Origin: Brucella gallinifaecis
GTDB taxonomy: Bacteria; Pseudomonadota; Alphaproteobacteria; Rhizobiales; Rhizobiaceae
NCBI RefSeq assembly: GCF_006476605.1
Contig: NZ_ML636813.1
Location: forward strand, 1 to 64,000
Direction of reading: 5' to 3'
DNA length: 64,000 nucleotides
Every line of letters starts with the position of its first letter. The stretch's first letter is position 1. The notes beneath the pieces are model-generated. The model saw nothing but the letters and a program-made list of their open reading frames with translations. It was not told where the DNA came from and did no database searches. The translations under genes and the position numbers were made by a program. Positions 54,834 to 64,000 of the stretch are shown piece by piece.

Positions 54834-55549
54834 CACGTCCTGATACAGCAATCATGCTTGCGGCAGGCCTTGGCAAACGCATGCGCCCGATCACCGAAAC
54901 CAGCCCCAAGCCTTTGGTCAAGGTTTCCGGCAAGCCGCTGATCGACTGGGGGCTGGATGCGCTGGCATATGCAGGCGTTGAAAAGACAATCGTCAATGTG
55001 CATTATTTAGCCGACCAACTGATTGATCATCTAGGTCACCGTTCAGCGCCAAAAATCACGATCTCCGACGAGCGGGATCTGCTGCTCGATTCCGCAGGTG
55101 GCATTATCAATGTTCTGCCACAGCTTGGGATGAAGCCTTTCTATGTGCTCAATGCCGATACGTTCTGGGTGGGCGATGAGAAGCAGCCGAATATTACGGC
55201 GCTGGCGCATGTCTGGGATAGCGCCCGCATGGATATACTTCTCATGACGGCAAGGCTCGATCAGGCAACCGGTTTTGAGGGCAAAGGCGATTTTATTGCA
55301 GATAATGAAGGCCGTTTGCGCCGTTTGCGTGATGTTGCCGGTGATCCCGTTATCTATGCCGGTGCTGCAATCATCCACCCGCGCATTTTTGAAAATGCAC
55401 AGACAGGTGTTTCATCGCTTAATCGCTATTTTGATGAAGCCATTGCAGCCGGACGGCTTTATGGTATGCCCATGACCGGGCATTGGCTGACTGTGGGAAC
55501 CCCGGAAGCAATTGGCGAGGCGGAGGCTGTGCTATCGGCTTTGGCGTGA
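54830..55549 (+). CDS. murU: MurNAc-1-phosphate uridylyltransferase (MurU-like nucleotidyltransferase)
   Basis: A 239-residue sugar nucleotidyltransferase with LAAGLGKRMRPITETSPKPLVKVSGKPLIDW, the NADTFW metal motif and GTPEAIGEAE. It is overlapped by the AmgK half upstream (ATGA), the pairing of the AmgK-MurU peptidoglycan-recycling route that makes UDP-MurNAc from MurNAc. Annotation as mannose-1-phosphate guanylyltransferase is possible from sequence alone. Confidence 0.8.
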   Translation: MTRPDTAIMLAAGLGKRMRPITETSPKPLVKVSGKPLIDWGLDALAYAGVEKTIVNVHYLADQLIDHLGHRSAPKITISDERDLLLDSAGGIINVLPQLGMKPFYVLNADTFWVGDEKQPNITALAHVWDSARMDILLMTARLDQATGFEGKGDFIADNEGRLRRLRDVAGDPVIYAGAAIIHPRIFENAQTGVSSLNRYFDEAIAAGRLYGMPMTGHWLTVGTPEAIGEAEAVLSALA

Positions 55550-55562
55550 AGAGGGAATTGAT

Positions 55563-58500
55563 ATGAGAGCACCAAAACTGTTTTCCATTCCTTCTGGTAC
55601 GCCTTTTTTGCCAGCTTTTGCCAAGGCACTTCTGGAAGGCCGTTTGATCGAAGGCTTTCCCGGCAATGCCGCTGATCCGCTGGCATTGGCGAATGCAACC
55701 ATCTATGTGCCGACGCGCCGTGCAGCGCGTGCGCTTCGCTCCATTCTGGTTGATATGAATTCGGCTAAATCTGCAATCCTTCCGAGCATTCGCCCGCTGG
55801 GCGATGTGGATGAAGATGCGGCTTTTTTCAATGCGGCTACATCCGGCATATTCGATCTCAATCCGCCCATTGGCAAGGCTGAACGGCTGTTGCTTCTGGC
55901 GCGGCTTATACGCCCGTGGCGTGAATCGCTGCCTGCGCATGTGCGGGCACTGTTTGGCGTCGATGATGTTTCGGTTCCCGCAACAACCTCTGATGCGATT
56001 TGGCTGGCGCGTGATCTGGCAAGCCTTATGGATCAGGTTGAAACCGACAATGCCAAATGGAGCGAGCTTTCAAGCATTGCGCCTGATGATCTTGCCGACT
56101 GGTGGCAGGTCACGCTTGGTTTCCTTGATATTGTCACCAAAATCTGGCCGGAAATTCTTGAAGAACGCAAGCTTTCAAATCCGGCTGCGCACCGCAATGA
56201 ACTGATCTGGGGCGAGGTGCGGCGACTGCGTGATCATCCGCCTCAAGGCCCAGTGATTGCTGCGGGTACCACAGGCTCTATTCCCGCAACCGCTGAGCTT
56301 GTCTCAGTGATTGCCACGCTGCCGCAAGGTGCTGTGGTTCTGCCGGGGCTGGATCGTGATCTTGATGAGGGCGCATGGAATCTTCTGGGCGCATCAGACG
56401 ATAATCCGTCAACCTTCGGCCACCCGCAATATGGTCTCCATAAGCTATTGCAGACTATTGGCGTTACCCGTGATGATGTCGGGCATATTGAAGATATGCC
56501 GGTTAAAAAGCGCGTTCTGGAGCGCGTGGTCAGCGAAGCCTTGCGTCCGGCGGAAACCACCGATGCATGGAGCCTGCTGGAGCGTGATACGCAGATGCAC
56601 TCACAGGCATTGCTTCAACATGCTGGCCATATTGATCTGATTGAAACCGCTAATGAGCGTGAGGAAGCATTGGCAATTGCGCTGGCACTGCGCGATGCGA
56701 TTGATGATGAAAAAAAGACCGCAGCATTGGTCACTGCCGACCGTAATCTGGCGCGCCGCGTGGTGGCGGAGCTGGCACGTTTTGGCATTGACGCCGATGA
56801 TTCCGGCGGTCGTCATTTGCGCGATATTGAAACCGCGACGCTGATGCGTCTCATGGTTGAAACCGTGTTTAATCCCGGTGATCCGGTGGCATTACTGGCG
56901 CTGGTCAAACATCCGATGCTGCGGCTGGGCGGCAAACGCATCGAGCGCCGGCTGGCTGCGGAAACACTTGAGTTGCTGGCATTTCGTGGTGGAACGGGCC
57001 GGGCATCAATTCTCGATCTGCCTGCATTTTTTGACCGTCGTATGGAAGAGAGTGCCAATCAGTCATGGCAACCGGCATGGCATTCAACTGTCTCGCCTGA
57101 CATGATCGAGGCCGCGCGTGCACTTTGCGTGAGCCTTTCTGAAGCTGTGGCGCCATTGGCACCTTTTGCAACCATTAACCGGCGAACGGAAATAGGTGAG
57201 ATCAGCCGCGCCACTGTTGAAGCACTCGAAAATCTGGCGCGTGACGAAAATGACAGCGTCGCACGCTATTATTCGGGCGAGCATGGTGAGAAGCTTGCTT
57301 CTTTCCTGCGGCAATTGGTGTCGAGCGAGGCGGGACTGGATTTTGAGGCCATTGAATGGCCAGCCATTCTCGAAGCACTGATGTCGGACGAAACCGTCAA
57401 GCCGCATCCGGGCGGACATCCACGTGTTTTTATCTGGGGTGCGCTGGAAGCGCGTTTGCAGACCATGGATACGCTGGTGATCGGTGGTCTTAATGAAGGC
57501 ACATGGCCTGCCAGAACACGTAATGATCCTTTCATGTCGCGCCCGATGAAAGCGATGATTGCGCTTGATCCGCCTGAGCGCCGTACCGGCCTTGCAGCCC
57601 ATGATTTCCAGATGGCGCTTGGCATGGATCATGTCGTGCTGGCGCGCTCGCAGCGATCCGATAATGCGCCGACCATTCCATCGCGCTGGTTGCAGCGGCT
57701 TGAAACGGTGCTGGGTGCTGACGTGACGAAGGATATGCGCTTGCGTGGGCAACGTTATATCCATTGGGCACGCGAGATTGATCAGGCGCCCGATGTGCCT
57801 TTCGTCAAGCGCCCGGAACCAAAGCCGCCGGTTTCTGCCCGACCCAGACATTTTTCAGTTACGGAAATCGAAACCCTGCGCCGCGATCCCTATGCGATCT
57901 TTGCCAGAAAAATTCTGAAACTGCGTCCGCTCGAGCCGCTGATCCGTGATCCGGCGGCAGCAGAACGCGGAACGCTGTTTCACGATATTCTCGGGCATTT
58001 CACGCAAGAGGGAATTGACCCGCTTGGTGAGGATGCAGCCGTAAAGCTTGAAGAATTTGGGCGGTATTTCTTTGCTGAAATGGACCTGCCCATTGAAATT
58101 GAAGCAGTCTGGTGGCCGCGCTTTACTGCACTCATTCCGCAGTTCCTCGAATGGGAACGCGAACGTGCATGGAATGTTCAGACCCGCTTTGCCGAAATTG
58201 CATCCGACAAACGCGAAGTCGAAAGCCTTGGCATTACCTTGTCAGGCCGTGCGGACCGAATTGATCTGATGCGCGATGGAACCGCGGAAGTGATCGACTA
58301 TAAGACCGGCTCCACGCCATCGCCAAAACAGGCGCATGTGCTTTTGTCGCCGCAATTGGCGCTGGAGGCAGCCCTTCTTGCACGCGGAGCATTCCGCGAA
58401 CTGGGCGCGGTTCGTGCGTCTGATCTCACTTATGTGCGATTGCGGGCAGGCGGCGAGGTGAAACCGGAATCGATTTTGAAAATCGGCCGGCCACCATCGG

Positions 58501-58700
58501 AAAAGACTGCACCTGCCCTTGGCGAAGAGGCATGGCAGCGTCTGGCGCAATTGCTCATTGAATATCAGAATCCGGCTAAGGGTTATCTTTCCCGTGCGTT
58601 ACCATTCAAAGAAACAGAGCTTTCGGGTGATTATGATCATCTGGCGCGTGTGCTGGAATGGTCTGCTGGTGGCGATAGCGGCGGGGAGGGCGGCGAATGA
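55563..58700 (+). CDS. addB: Double-strand break repair protein AddB
   Basis: A 1045-residue subunit of the alphaproteobacterial AddAB helicase-nuclease, which resects broken ends for RecA. N-terminal YVPTRRAARALRSI and ITPATSEA-like helicase-fold features lack a functional P-loop. The C-terminal PD-(D/E)xK nuclease has AEVIDYKTGSTPS. The ATG at 55563 is preceded by AGAGGGA. It runs on to addA with a four-base overlap. Confidence 0.94.
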   Translation: MRAPKLFSIPSGTPFLPAFAKALLEGRLIEGFPGNAADPLALANATIYVPTRRAARALRSILVDMNSAKSAILPSIRPLGDVDEDAAFFNAATSGIFDLNPPIGKAERLLLLARLIRPWRESLPAHVRALFGVDDVSVPATTSDAIWLARDLASLMDQVETDNAKWSELSSIAPDDLADWWQVTLGFLDIVTKIWPEILEERKLSNPAAHRNELIWGEVRRLRDHPPQGPVIAAGTTGSIPATAELVSVIATLPQGAVVLPGLDRDLDEGAWNLLGASDDNPSTFGHPQYGLHKLLQTIGVTRDDVGHIEDMPVKKRVLERVVSEALRPAETTDAWSLLERDTQMHSQALLQHAGHIDLIETANEREEALAIALALRDAIDDEKKTAALVTADRNLARRVVAELARFGIDADDSGGRHLRDIETATLMRLMVETVFNPGDPVALLALVKHPMLRLGGKRIERRLAAETLELLAFRGGTGRASILDLPAFFDRRMEESANQSWQPAWHSTVSPDMIEAARALCVSLSEAVAPLAPFATINRRTEIGEISRATVEALENLARDENDSVARYYSGEHGEKLASFLRQLVSSEAGLDFEAIEWPAILEALMSDETVKPHPGGHPRVFIWGALEARLQTMDTLVIGGLNEGTWPARTRNDPFMSRPMKAMIALDPPERRTGLAAHDFQMALGMDHVVLARSQRSDNAPTIPSRWLQRLETVLGADVTKDMRLRGQRYIHWAREIDQAPDVPFVKRPEPKPPVSARPRHFSVTEIETLRRDPYAIFARKILKLRPLEPLIRDPAAAERGTLFHDILGHFTQEGIDPLGEDAAVKLEEFGRYFFAEMDLPIEIEAVWWPRFTALIPQFLEWERERAWNVQTRFAEIASDKREVESLGITLSGRADRIDLMRDGTAEVIDYKTGSTPSPKQAHVLLSPQLALEAALLARGAFRELGAVRASDLTYVRLRAGGEVKPESILKIGRPPSEKTAPALGEEAWQRLAQLLIEYQNPAKGYLSRALPFKETELSGDYDHLARVLEWSAGGDSGGEGGE

Positions 58701-61700
58701 AAAAGCAACGTATCATTCCAGCCGAAACAATCGCAGCACAGGCGAGTGCCGCCAATCCTCTGGCTTCTGTCTGGGTGTCAGCCAATGCTGGCTCCGGCAA
58801 GACCCATGTTCTGACCGAGCGGGTTATCCGGCTGCTGCTCGAAGGCACCGATCCATCGAAAATCCTCTGTCTCACCTATACCAAGGCTGCGGCAGCCGTC
58901 ATGCAGAACCGTGTCTTTGCCCGATTGTCCGAATGGGCAATGCTGCCGGATGAAGATCTCACTGACAGGCTGATCAAGCTTGAGGGCAGGCGTCCGGGGG
59001 CTGCACGGCTTGGCGTGGCACGCAGGCTTTTTGCACGTGCACTTGAAACGCCAGGTGGTCTGAAAATCCAGACCATCCACGCATTTTGCGAAGCGATCCT
59101 GCATCAGTTTCCGCTTGAGGCAAATATTGCAGGCCACTTCGAGATGATGGACGACCTCATGCAGGTAGCCCTGATTGGCGAAGCACGGCGCACCCTGCTT
59201 GAGGCTGCATATGGCGGTGGCGACCCGGAACTGGCTAAAGCTTTTGCCGATGTGATGCAGGCTGCGGGCGAGATGGGTTTGCAGGCATTGCTTGATGAAG
59301 CCATTGCTCGTCGCAATGGCTTGCAGCACTATATTGCAGCCCTTGGTGATACGACTCAGCGCAGCGAGACTTTGCACCGGCATTTCCGCTTTCGGCCAGA
59401 TACACGCGAATCCGATTTGCTGGACGATATGTGGCCGGTGCCGGAATTTTCCGACGATGCACTTGATCTCATTTTGTCGATCCAGAAGGGTGCGGCACGT
59501 GCACATGATTTTGCCTTGCAGCTCAAGCAATATGGCAAGGTCAAAAGCAGCTTCGGCAAGGAAGCCGTTTTACGTGCTGCTTTCCTGAAAACGACCGGCG
59601 AAGCAAAATCCGGCTCTTATGTAGGCTCGGCTGCCGTCAAAAAGCTGCTGCCGGATTTCGAGGAAGATTTTAATGCCGCAGCAATGCGCGTTGAACTTGG
59701 CCTTGATAAGATCAAGGAATTGCGGCTGATCCGGCTTAATCTGAGCGCACTCACGCTGATAGACAATCTTCTGCAACGCTATCATGATTTAAAGCGTAGG
59801 CGCGGCTTGCTAGACTTTGAAGACCTGATCACCCGTACCGTGGCGCTTCTGGCGCGAAATGGGGCAGGGCAGTGGGTTCAATACAAGCTTGATCGCGGCA
59901 TTGATCATATTCTGGTTGATGAAGCACAGGATACCAGCCCTGACCAGTGGCAGGTTATCCGTATGTTGTCGGAAGAATTTTTCTCAGGGCTGGGCCAGCG
60001 CAATGTCAACCGCACATTGTTTGCGGTAGGCGATGAGAAGCAATCGATCTACTCGTTTCAGGGCGCAATACCGGAAGATTTTGCAGCGCAGGGTAAGGCG
60101 GTCAGCCGGAGAGCTGCGGATGCAGAGCTGAAATTCGAGCGTGTCAGCCTCAATTTCTCGTTCCGTTCAACGCCTGATGTGTTGCAGGCCGTGGATGAGG
60201 TTTTTGCACGTCCCGAGGCCAATCGCGGTCTGTCGGGTGCCACCGTTCACTCCGCTATTCGCGATCAGGAGCCGGGCGAGGTGGAAATCTGGGATATGCT
60301 GACGCCGGAAGTGGTGGAGGAGCCTGACGACTGGCGCGAACCGGTTGATCATTTGCAGGCGCCTGCAATCAAACTTGCCGAACAGATTGCATCTACCATA
60401 CGCTACTGGCTTGACCGTGGCGAAACCATTCCGGGGCAGAACCGCAAACTAGCGCCGAAAGACATTATGGTGCTGGTGCGCAAGCGCGACCAGTTCATGC
60501 CGGCGCTGTCGCGTGCGCTTAAAAATCTATCCGTGCCGGTGGCGGGTGCCGACCGGCTCAAACTGACAAGCCATATTGCCATTCAGGATCTGATGGCGCT
60601 GGGGCGTTTTGTGTTGCAGCCCTCTGATGATCTGTCGCTGGCCTCGCTTCTCAAAAGTCCGCTATTTGGCTGGGATGATGACAGGCTGTTTGCGCTGGCT
60701 CATCCGCGTAAGGGGGCTGAAACGCTGTTTGAGCGGCTCTATCATGCATCCCTTGAAGACCCGGCGCTTATTCCGGTGCACAAGACGCTGAGCCGCTGGC
60801 GCAATATGGCTGATACAATGCCTATTTTCGAGTTTTATGCGCGAATTTTAAGTGCAGATGGTGCAAGGCGAAAGCTGCTTGCACGGCTTGGACCGGAAGC
60901 AGGCGATATTATTGACGAATTCCAGAACTATGCGCTGTCTGCTGAACGCGCTGGTCTGCCGGGTATGCAGGCATTTCTGGAAACACTCGATGCTGCTTCC
61001 CCGCAAATCAAGCGTGAACTGGATCAGGGCCGCAATGAAGTGCGCATTATGACGGTGCATGCCGCCAAGGGGCTTGAAGGGGCTGTGGTATTTCTGGTTG
61101 ATCCCGGCAATGCCGTCTGGAGCGGAACCCGTGCGCCAAAACTCATTCCCTTTGATCTCACCAATGATGGGCCACAGGTGAATGGCTATCTCTGGCAACC
61201 CAATTCTGGCTATCAGACGGGCTTTCTTGCTTCACAGATTGAAGGTCTCAAGACACGGGCAGAAGAAGAATATCGCCGCCTGCTTTATGTCGGCATGACA
61301 CGTGCGGAAGACCGGCTGATTGTCTGTGGTTATCGCGGCTCGCGTGAAAGCGGCGAGACATGGCACCGGCTGGTTGAGGATGCGTTGGTAAGCCAAGCCG
61401 AAACCTTTGTGCATCCGGTTTCAGGCGTCGCAGCCCGACGCTATCGCAACACGCCGCGAAGTCTGACAGAGATTGCAGAGAAAGAGGTGGAAAAATCGGT
61501 AGAGTTTTCGCCACTGCCGCTCGAATATCTTGCCCCCGTAAAGCCCGAACCGGGACTGCCGCGTCCGCTTGCGCCATCCGGTGCATCGGCCTTGATTGAA
61601 GCAGATGAAGAGCCACCGCTCGATATATTATCGCCGGTTCTGGGACAGGACGGCGCGACATCGGCTTTCGCGTTAAGGCGCGGCACGGCAATCCATATGC

Positions 61701-62239
61701 TGCTGCAATATTTGCCGGAAGTGGCCGAGAAAGAGCGTGAGAAGCTCGCACAGGACTATCTCGCACGCATTGCTCCCGACTGGCCGGAAATCGAGCGTGA
61801 GCGAGCATGGATCAGTGTCGCGACTATTCTGACTGATCCGCAATTCGCGCCGGTCTTTGCCAGCGGATCACGTGGTGAAGTTGCCGTGATGGGCACGATC
61901 ACGCTTGGCGGAAAAGATCACGCTGTTTCAGGCCAGATCGACCGGATCAGTGTTGATGAAAATCGTGTGCTGATCGTGGATTACAAGACCAATCGTCCGC
62001 CGCCAAAGACTGTTGCAGCCGTACCTTTCGCTTATCTTGCGCAGTTAGCACTTTATCGGGAATTGCTGGCTCCCCTTTATCCGGGAAGGGTTGTCGAGGC
62101 GACTTTGCTCTTCACAGAAGGCCCGTATTTGCTGCCATTGCCGGAAGCTATAATGGATGAAGCGCTGAAAGCACTTGGCGACTCTCAAGCAAAGGTTACT
62201 AACCAGAACTTGACGGATGGCAGTCAACACGCCACATGA
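58697..62239 (+). CDS. addA: Double-strand break repair helicase AddA
   Basis: A 1180-residue UvrD-type helicase/nuclease. Walker A is SANAGSGKTHVL, motif II VDEAQDTSPDQWQ, motif III GDEKQSIYSFQGA and motif VI near LLYVGMTRAEDRL. The C-terminal nuclease has VLIVDYKTNRPPP. It overlaps addB by four bases and is followed by trxA after a 63-base gap. Confidence 0.95.
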   Translation: MKKQRIIPAETIAAQASAANPLASVWVSANAGSGKTHVLTERVIRLLLEGTDPSKILCLTYTKAAAAVMQNRVFARLSEWAMLPDEDLTDRLIKLEGRRPGAARLGVARRLFARALETPGGLKIQTIHAFCEAILHQFPLEANIAGHFEMMDDLMQVALIGEARRTLLEAAYGGGDPELAKAFADVMQAAGEMGLQALLDEAIARRNGLQHYIAALGDTTQRSETLHRHFRFRPDTRESDLLDDMWPVPEFSDDALDLILSIQKGAARAHDFALQLKQYGKVKSSFGKEAVLRAAFLKTTGEAKSGSYVGSAAVKKLLPDFEEDFNAAAMRVELGLDKIKELRLIRLNLSALTLIDNLLQRYHDLKRRRGLLDFEDLITRTVALLARNGAGQWVQYKLDRGIDHILVDEAQDTSPDQWQVIRMLSEEFFSGLGQRNVNRTLFAVGDEKQSIYSFQGAIPEDFAAQGKAVSRRAADAELKFERVSLNFSFRSTPDVLQAVDEVFARPEANRGLSGATVHSAIRDQEPGEVEIWDMLTPEVVEEPDDWREPVDHLQAPAIKLAEQIASTIRYWLDRGETIPGQNRKLAPKDIMVLVRKRDQFMPALSRALKNLSVPVAGADRLKLTSHIAIQDLMALGRFVLQPSDDLSLASLLKSPLFGWDDDRLFALAHPRKGAETLFERLYHASLEDPALIPVHKTLSRWRNMADTMPIFEFYARILSADGARRKLLARLGPEAGDIIDEFQNYALSAERAGLPGMQAFLETLDAASPQIKRELDQGRNEVRIMTVHAAKGLEGAVVFLVDPGNAVWSGTRAPKLIPFDLTNDGPQVNGYLWQPNSGYQTGFLASQIEGLKTRAEEEYRRLLYVGMTRAEDRLIVCGYRGSRESGETWHRLVEDALVSQAETFVHPVSGVAARRYRNTPRSLTEIAEKEVEKSVEFSPLPLEYLAPVKPEPGLPRPLAPSGASALIEADEEPPLDILSPVLGQDGATSAFALRRGTAIHMLLQYLPEVAEKEREKLAQDYLARIAPDWPEIERERAWISVATILTDPQFAPVFASGSRGEVAVMGTITLGGKDHAVSGQIDRISVDENRVLIVDYKTNRPPPKTVAAVPFAYLAQLALYRELLAPLYPGRVVEATLLFTEGPYLLPLPEAIMDEALKALGDSQAKVTNQNLTDGSQHAT

Positions 62240-62302
62240 TATAGTCAAAGGAGTGATTTCTCAGTGAGTCTTTCGCTCTCAAACAGATATGAGGATAGCC
62301 CT

Positions 62303-62626
62303 ATGGCAACCGTAAAGGTCGATAACAGCAATTTTCAGTCGGACGTTCTTCAGTCGAGCGAGCCAGTCGTTGTGGATTTCTGGGCTGAATGGTGTGGTCC
62401 TTGCAAGATGATTGCGCCGGCTCTGGATGAAATCGCCGCTGAAATGGCTGGTCAGGTCAAGATCGCCAAGGTCAATATCGACGAAAACCCGGAACTCGCA
62501 GCGCAGTTTGGCGTTCGTTCGATCCCGACCCTGCTGATGTTCAAGGATGGCGAACTTGCAGCCAATATGGTGGGGGCTGCTCCAAAGAGCCGCCTTGCTG
62601 ACTGGATCAAGACTTCCGCTGCTTAA
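62303..62626 (+). CDS. trxA: Thioredoxin 1
   Basis: A 107-residue cytosolic thioredoxin with WCGPC at residues 30-34 and the cis-Pro segment [13 protein letters not shown]. The ATG at 62303 with GAGGA upstream is the family start; an earlier in-frame start adds 13 residues. Downstream lies a bidirectional terminator. Confidence 0.96.
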   Translation: MATVKVDNSNFQSDVLQSSEPVVVDFWAEWCGPCKMIAPALDEIAAEMAGQVKIAKVNIDENPELAAQFGVRSIPTLLMFKDGELAANMVGAAPKSRLADWIKTSAA

Positions 62627-62643
62627 TCAGCAAATCTTTGAGA

Positions 62644-62675
62644 TAAAAAAACCGGCTTTTGAGCCGGTTTTTTTG
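62644..62675. terminator. Bidirectional terminator between trxA and folC
   Basis: AAAAAACCGGCTTTTGAGCC forms a stem with GGCT and CCGGTTTTTTT, with A and T tracts on either side. Confidence 0.85.
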
Positions 62676-64000
62676 TTACATAGGTGGCGTGCCATTGTCG
62701 CGCAGTACTTCGCCTGCCAGATAAAGCGAGCCGCCAATCAATATGCGCGGCGGTGCTTCATCATGCGCCCATGTATCGCGCAAAATCTTGAGCGCATTCT
62801 CAACCGAATGCACTGGCTCTGCCGAAAGTCCGGCCTTTTGCGCACTGACTGCCAGTTCGCTGTTTGAAATTCCCGCATCACTAGACGCAATAGGTACTGT
62901 GAAAACATGGCGTGCCATGCCTGCAAAAGCTTCAAAATAGCCGACAGGGTCTTTGGTGTTGATCATGCCGGTAATCAGGAACAAAGGCCGGGTAGAGCGC
63001 TCTTCAAGATCGCCAAAGGCTTCCGCAATCACCATGCCTGCGCCGGGATTATGCCCGCCATCAAGCCAGATTTCTGATGCCGTTGGTGCGAGATCAACAA
63101 GCGTGCCATGGGTCAGGCGCTGCATGCGTGCGGGCCAGTCCACAACCATCATGGCTTTTTCAGCCGCCTTTTCGGTAATGGTGAAACCAGCCATTTGTAC
63201 GGTCTCAATGGCAGCAGCAGCATTGGCAAGCTGGTGACGACCCGGCAGGCGCGGCAGCGGCAGATCGATCAACCCGTCTTCGTTCTGGAAGACCATACGG
63301 CCATGTTCTTCAAAAGCGAAAAAATCCTGACCATAGATTGAAAGCGGACAGTCTAGCCGGTCGGCAGTTGAGATCAATACTTCACGGACTGCATCAAATT
63401 GCTGGAAGCCGATGACAACAGGGCAGTCTTTTTTGATGATACCGGCTTTTTCAATGGCAATCAGTTCAACACGATCGCCCAGAAATGCCTGATGATCGAT
63501 CGAAATCGGCATGATCAGCGACACGGCAGGTTCTGCAATGACATTGGTCGCATCAAAGCGTCCGCCCAGACCGACTTCCATAATCACGACATCAGCCGGA
63601 TGCTCGGCAAACAGCACAAAGGCAACCGCAGTGAGTATCTCGAAAACCGTAATGTGTTTGCCATCATTGGCGGCTTCCACGCGCTCGATTGCTTCCGCCA
63701 GAACATCGTCGGAAACAAATTTTCCGCCATTTTTTGAAGCGATTCGATAGCGCTCGTGCCAGTTGACGAGATGCGGCGAGGTATGAACGTGAACACCAAA
63801 GCCGCTCGCTTCCAGAAGCGCACGACAGAAAGCGCTGGCCGATCCCTTGCCGTTAGTCCCGGCAATATGGATGACGGGCGGCAGATTGAGGTGCGGATTA
63901 CCGAGCTTTTCCAGAAGACCGCGAATGCGGTCCAGCGAAAGATCAAACCCTTTGGGATGCAATTGCATCAGCCGTTCGATGACGGCATCCGCTTTTCCTG
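62676..64000 (-). CDS. folC: Bifunctional folylpolyglutamate/dihydrofolate synthase, partial at the window edge
   Basis: FolC adds glutamates to folates and makes dihydrofolate. The P-loop VIHIAGTNGKGSASAF, the VGLGGRFDATNV substrate loop and LDGGHNPGAG with the C-terminal lobe are visible. The frame stays open beyond the ATG at 63968: upstream codons read GKADAVIERL before MQLHPKGF, as in other FolC proteins. The true start is therefore outside the window. It is convergent with trxA. Confidence 0.93.
   Translation of the reverse strand, partial: GKADAVIERLMQLHPKGFDLSLDRIRGLLEKLGNPHLNLPPVIHIAGTNGKGSASAFCRALLEASGFGVHVHTSPHLVNWHERYRIASKNGGKFVSDDVLAEAIERVEAANDGKHITVFEILTAVAFVLFAEHPADVVIMEVGLGGRFDATNVIAEPAVSLIMPISIDHQAFLGDRVELIAIEKAGIIKKDCPVVIGFQQFDAVREVLISTADRLDCPLSIYGQDFFAFEEHGRMVFQNEDGLIDLPLPRLPGRHQLANAAAAIETVQMAGFTITEKAAEKAMMVVDWPARMQRLTHGTLVDLAPTASEIWLDGGHNPGAGMVIAEAFGDLEERSTRPLFLITGMINTKDPVGYFEAFAGMARHVFTVPIASSDAGISNSELAVSAQKAGLSAEPVHSVENALKILRDTWAHDEAPPRILIGGSLYLAGEVLRDNGTPPM

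Noticed and set aside
1-64000. tRNA or rRNA genes and prophage
   Set aside because: I saw no acceptor-stem/T-loop pattern, rRNA motif or phage gene. A covariance-model scan would be decisive.

Overview
The window looks like chromosomal DNA from an alphaproteobacterium of the order Hyphomicrobiales, close to Brucella/Ochrobactrum/Pseudochrobactrum. Evidence is the gene order (hemE-[gap]-ppsR-maf-aroE-coaE-dnaQ-secB, hslVU, the his cluster, pckA/chvI/chvG/hprK/PTS, ahcY, addBA-trxA-folC), Brucella-like protein sequences for HslV, AhcY, CoaA and BvrS, and perfect alphaproteobacterial parS sites. The genus is an inference. I saw no rRNA, tRNA or CRISPR.

The centre of the window is best read as the chromosome replication origin. 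The 449-bp gap between hemE and ppsR (25055-25503) holds five DnaA-box-like sequences and six GANTC sites. Conserved genes mostly run leftward on its left side (hemE, hemJ, rho, mnmE, mnmG, rsmG, parA, parB) and rightward on its right side. Two perfect and three near-perfect parS sites lie between 16.2 and 38.5 kb.

Region by region: 0-9 kb is accessory. It has an N-terminally truncated SDR gene, a Crp/Fnr regulator with DUF2892 and split YeeE/YedE sulfur-transport genes, then a MocR regulator divergent from a substrate-binding-like protein, a polar amino-acid ABC transporter and an M20 amidohydrolase. At 9-9.45 kb are a 278-bp MITE-like element and a leader that can hide the ribosome-binding site of a CorC-like gene. 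At 10-25 kb are a PodJ-like polarity protein, parBA, tRNA-modification genes (mnmG, mnmE), rsmG, rho, hemJ and hemE. From 25 to 36.4 kb come housekeeping genes (maf, aroE, coaE, dnaQ, secB), two lytic transglycosylases and hslVU. The gap at 36.5-36.9 kb carries four consecutive long stem-loops of one family whose stems differ by compensatory changes. From 37 to 41.6 kb is the his cluster with coaA. From 41.7 to 50.4 kb are LysM, arfB, pckA, the ChvI/ChvG (BvrR/BvrS) system with a regulatory PTS (short HprK, EIIA, HPr), and ahcY. From 50.7 to 64 kb are a DivL-type pseudokinase with Tyr in place of the phospho-His, a TsaE-AmgK fusion with MurU, addBA, trxA and a folC that runs off the window end.

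Taken together, replication initiation (oriC), segregation (ParAB/parS), polarity (PodJ-like), cell-cycle signalling (DivL), envelope stress/virulence signalling (ChvGI with PTS) and cell-wall recycling (AmgK/MurU, MltA, MltB) are encoded close to the origin.
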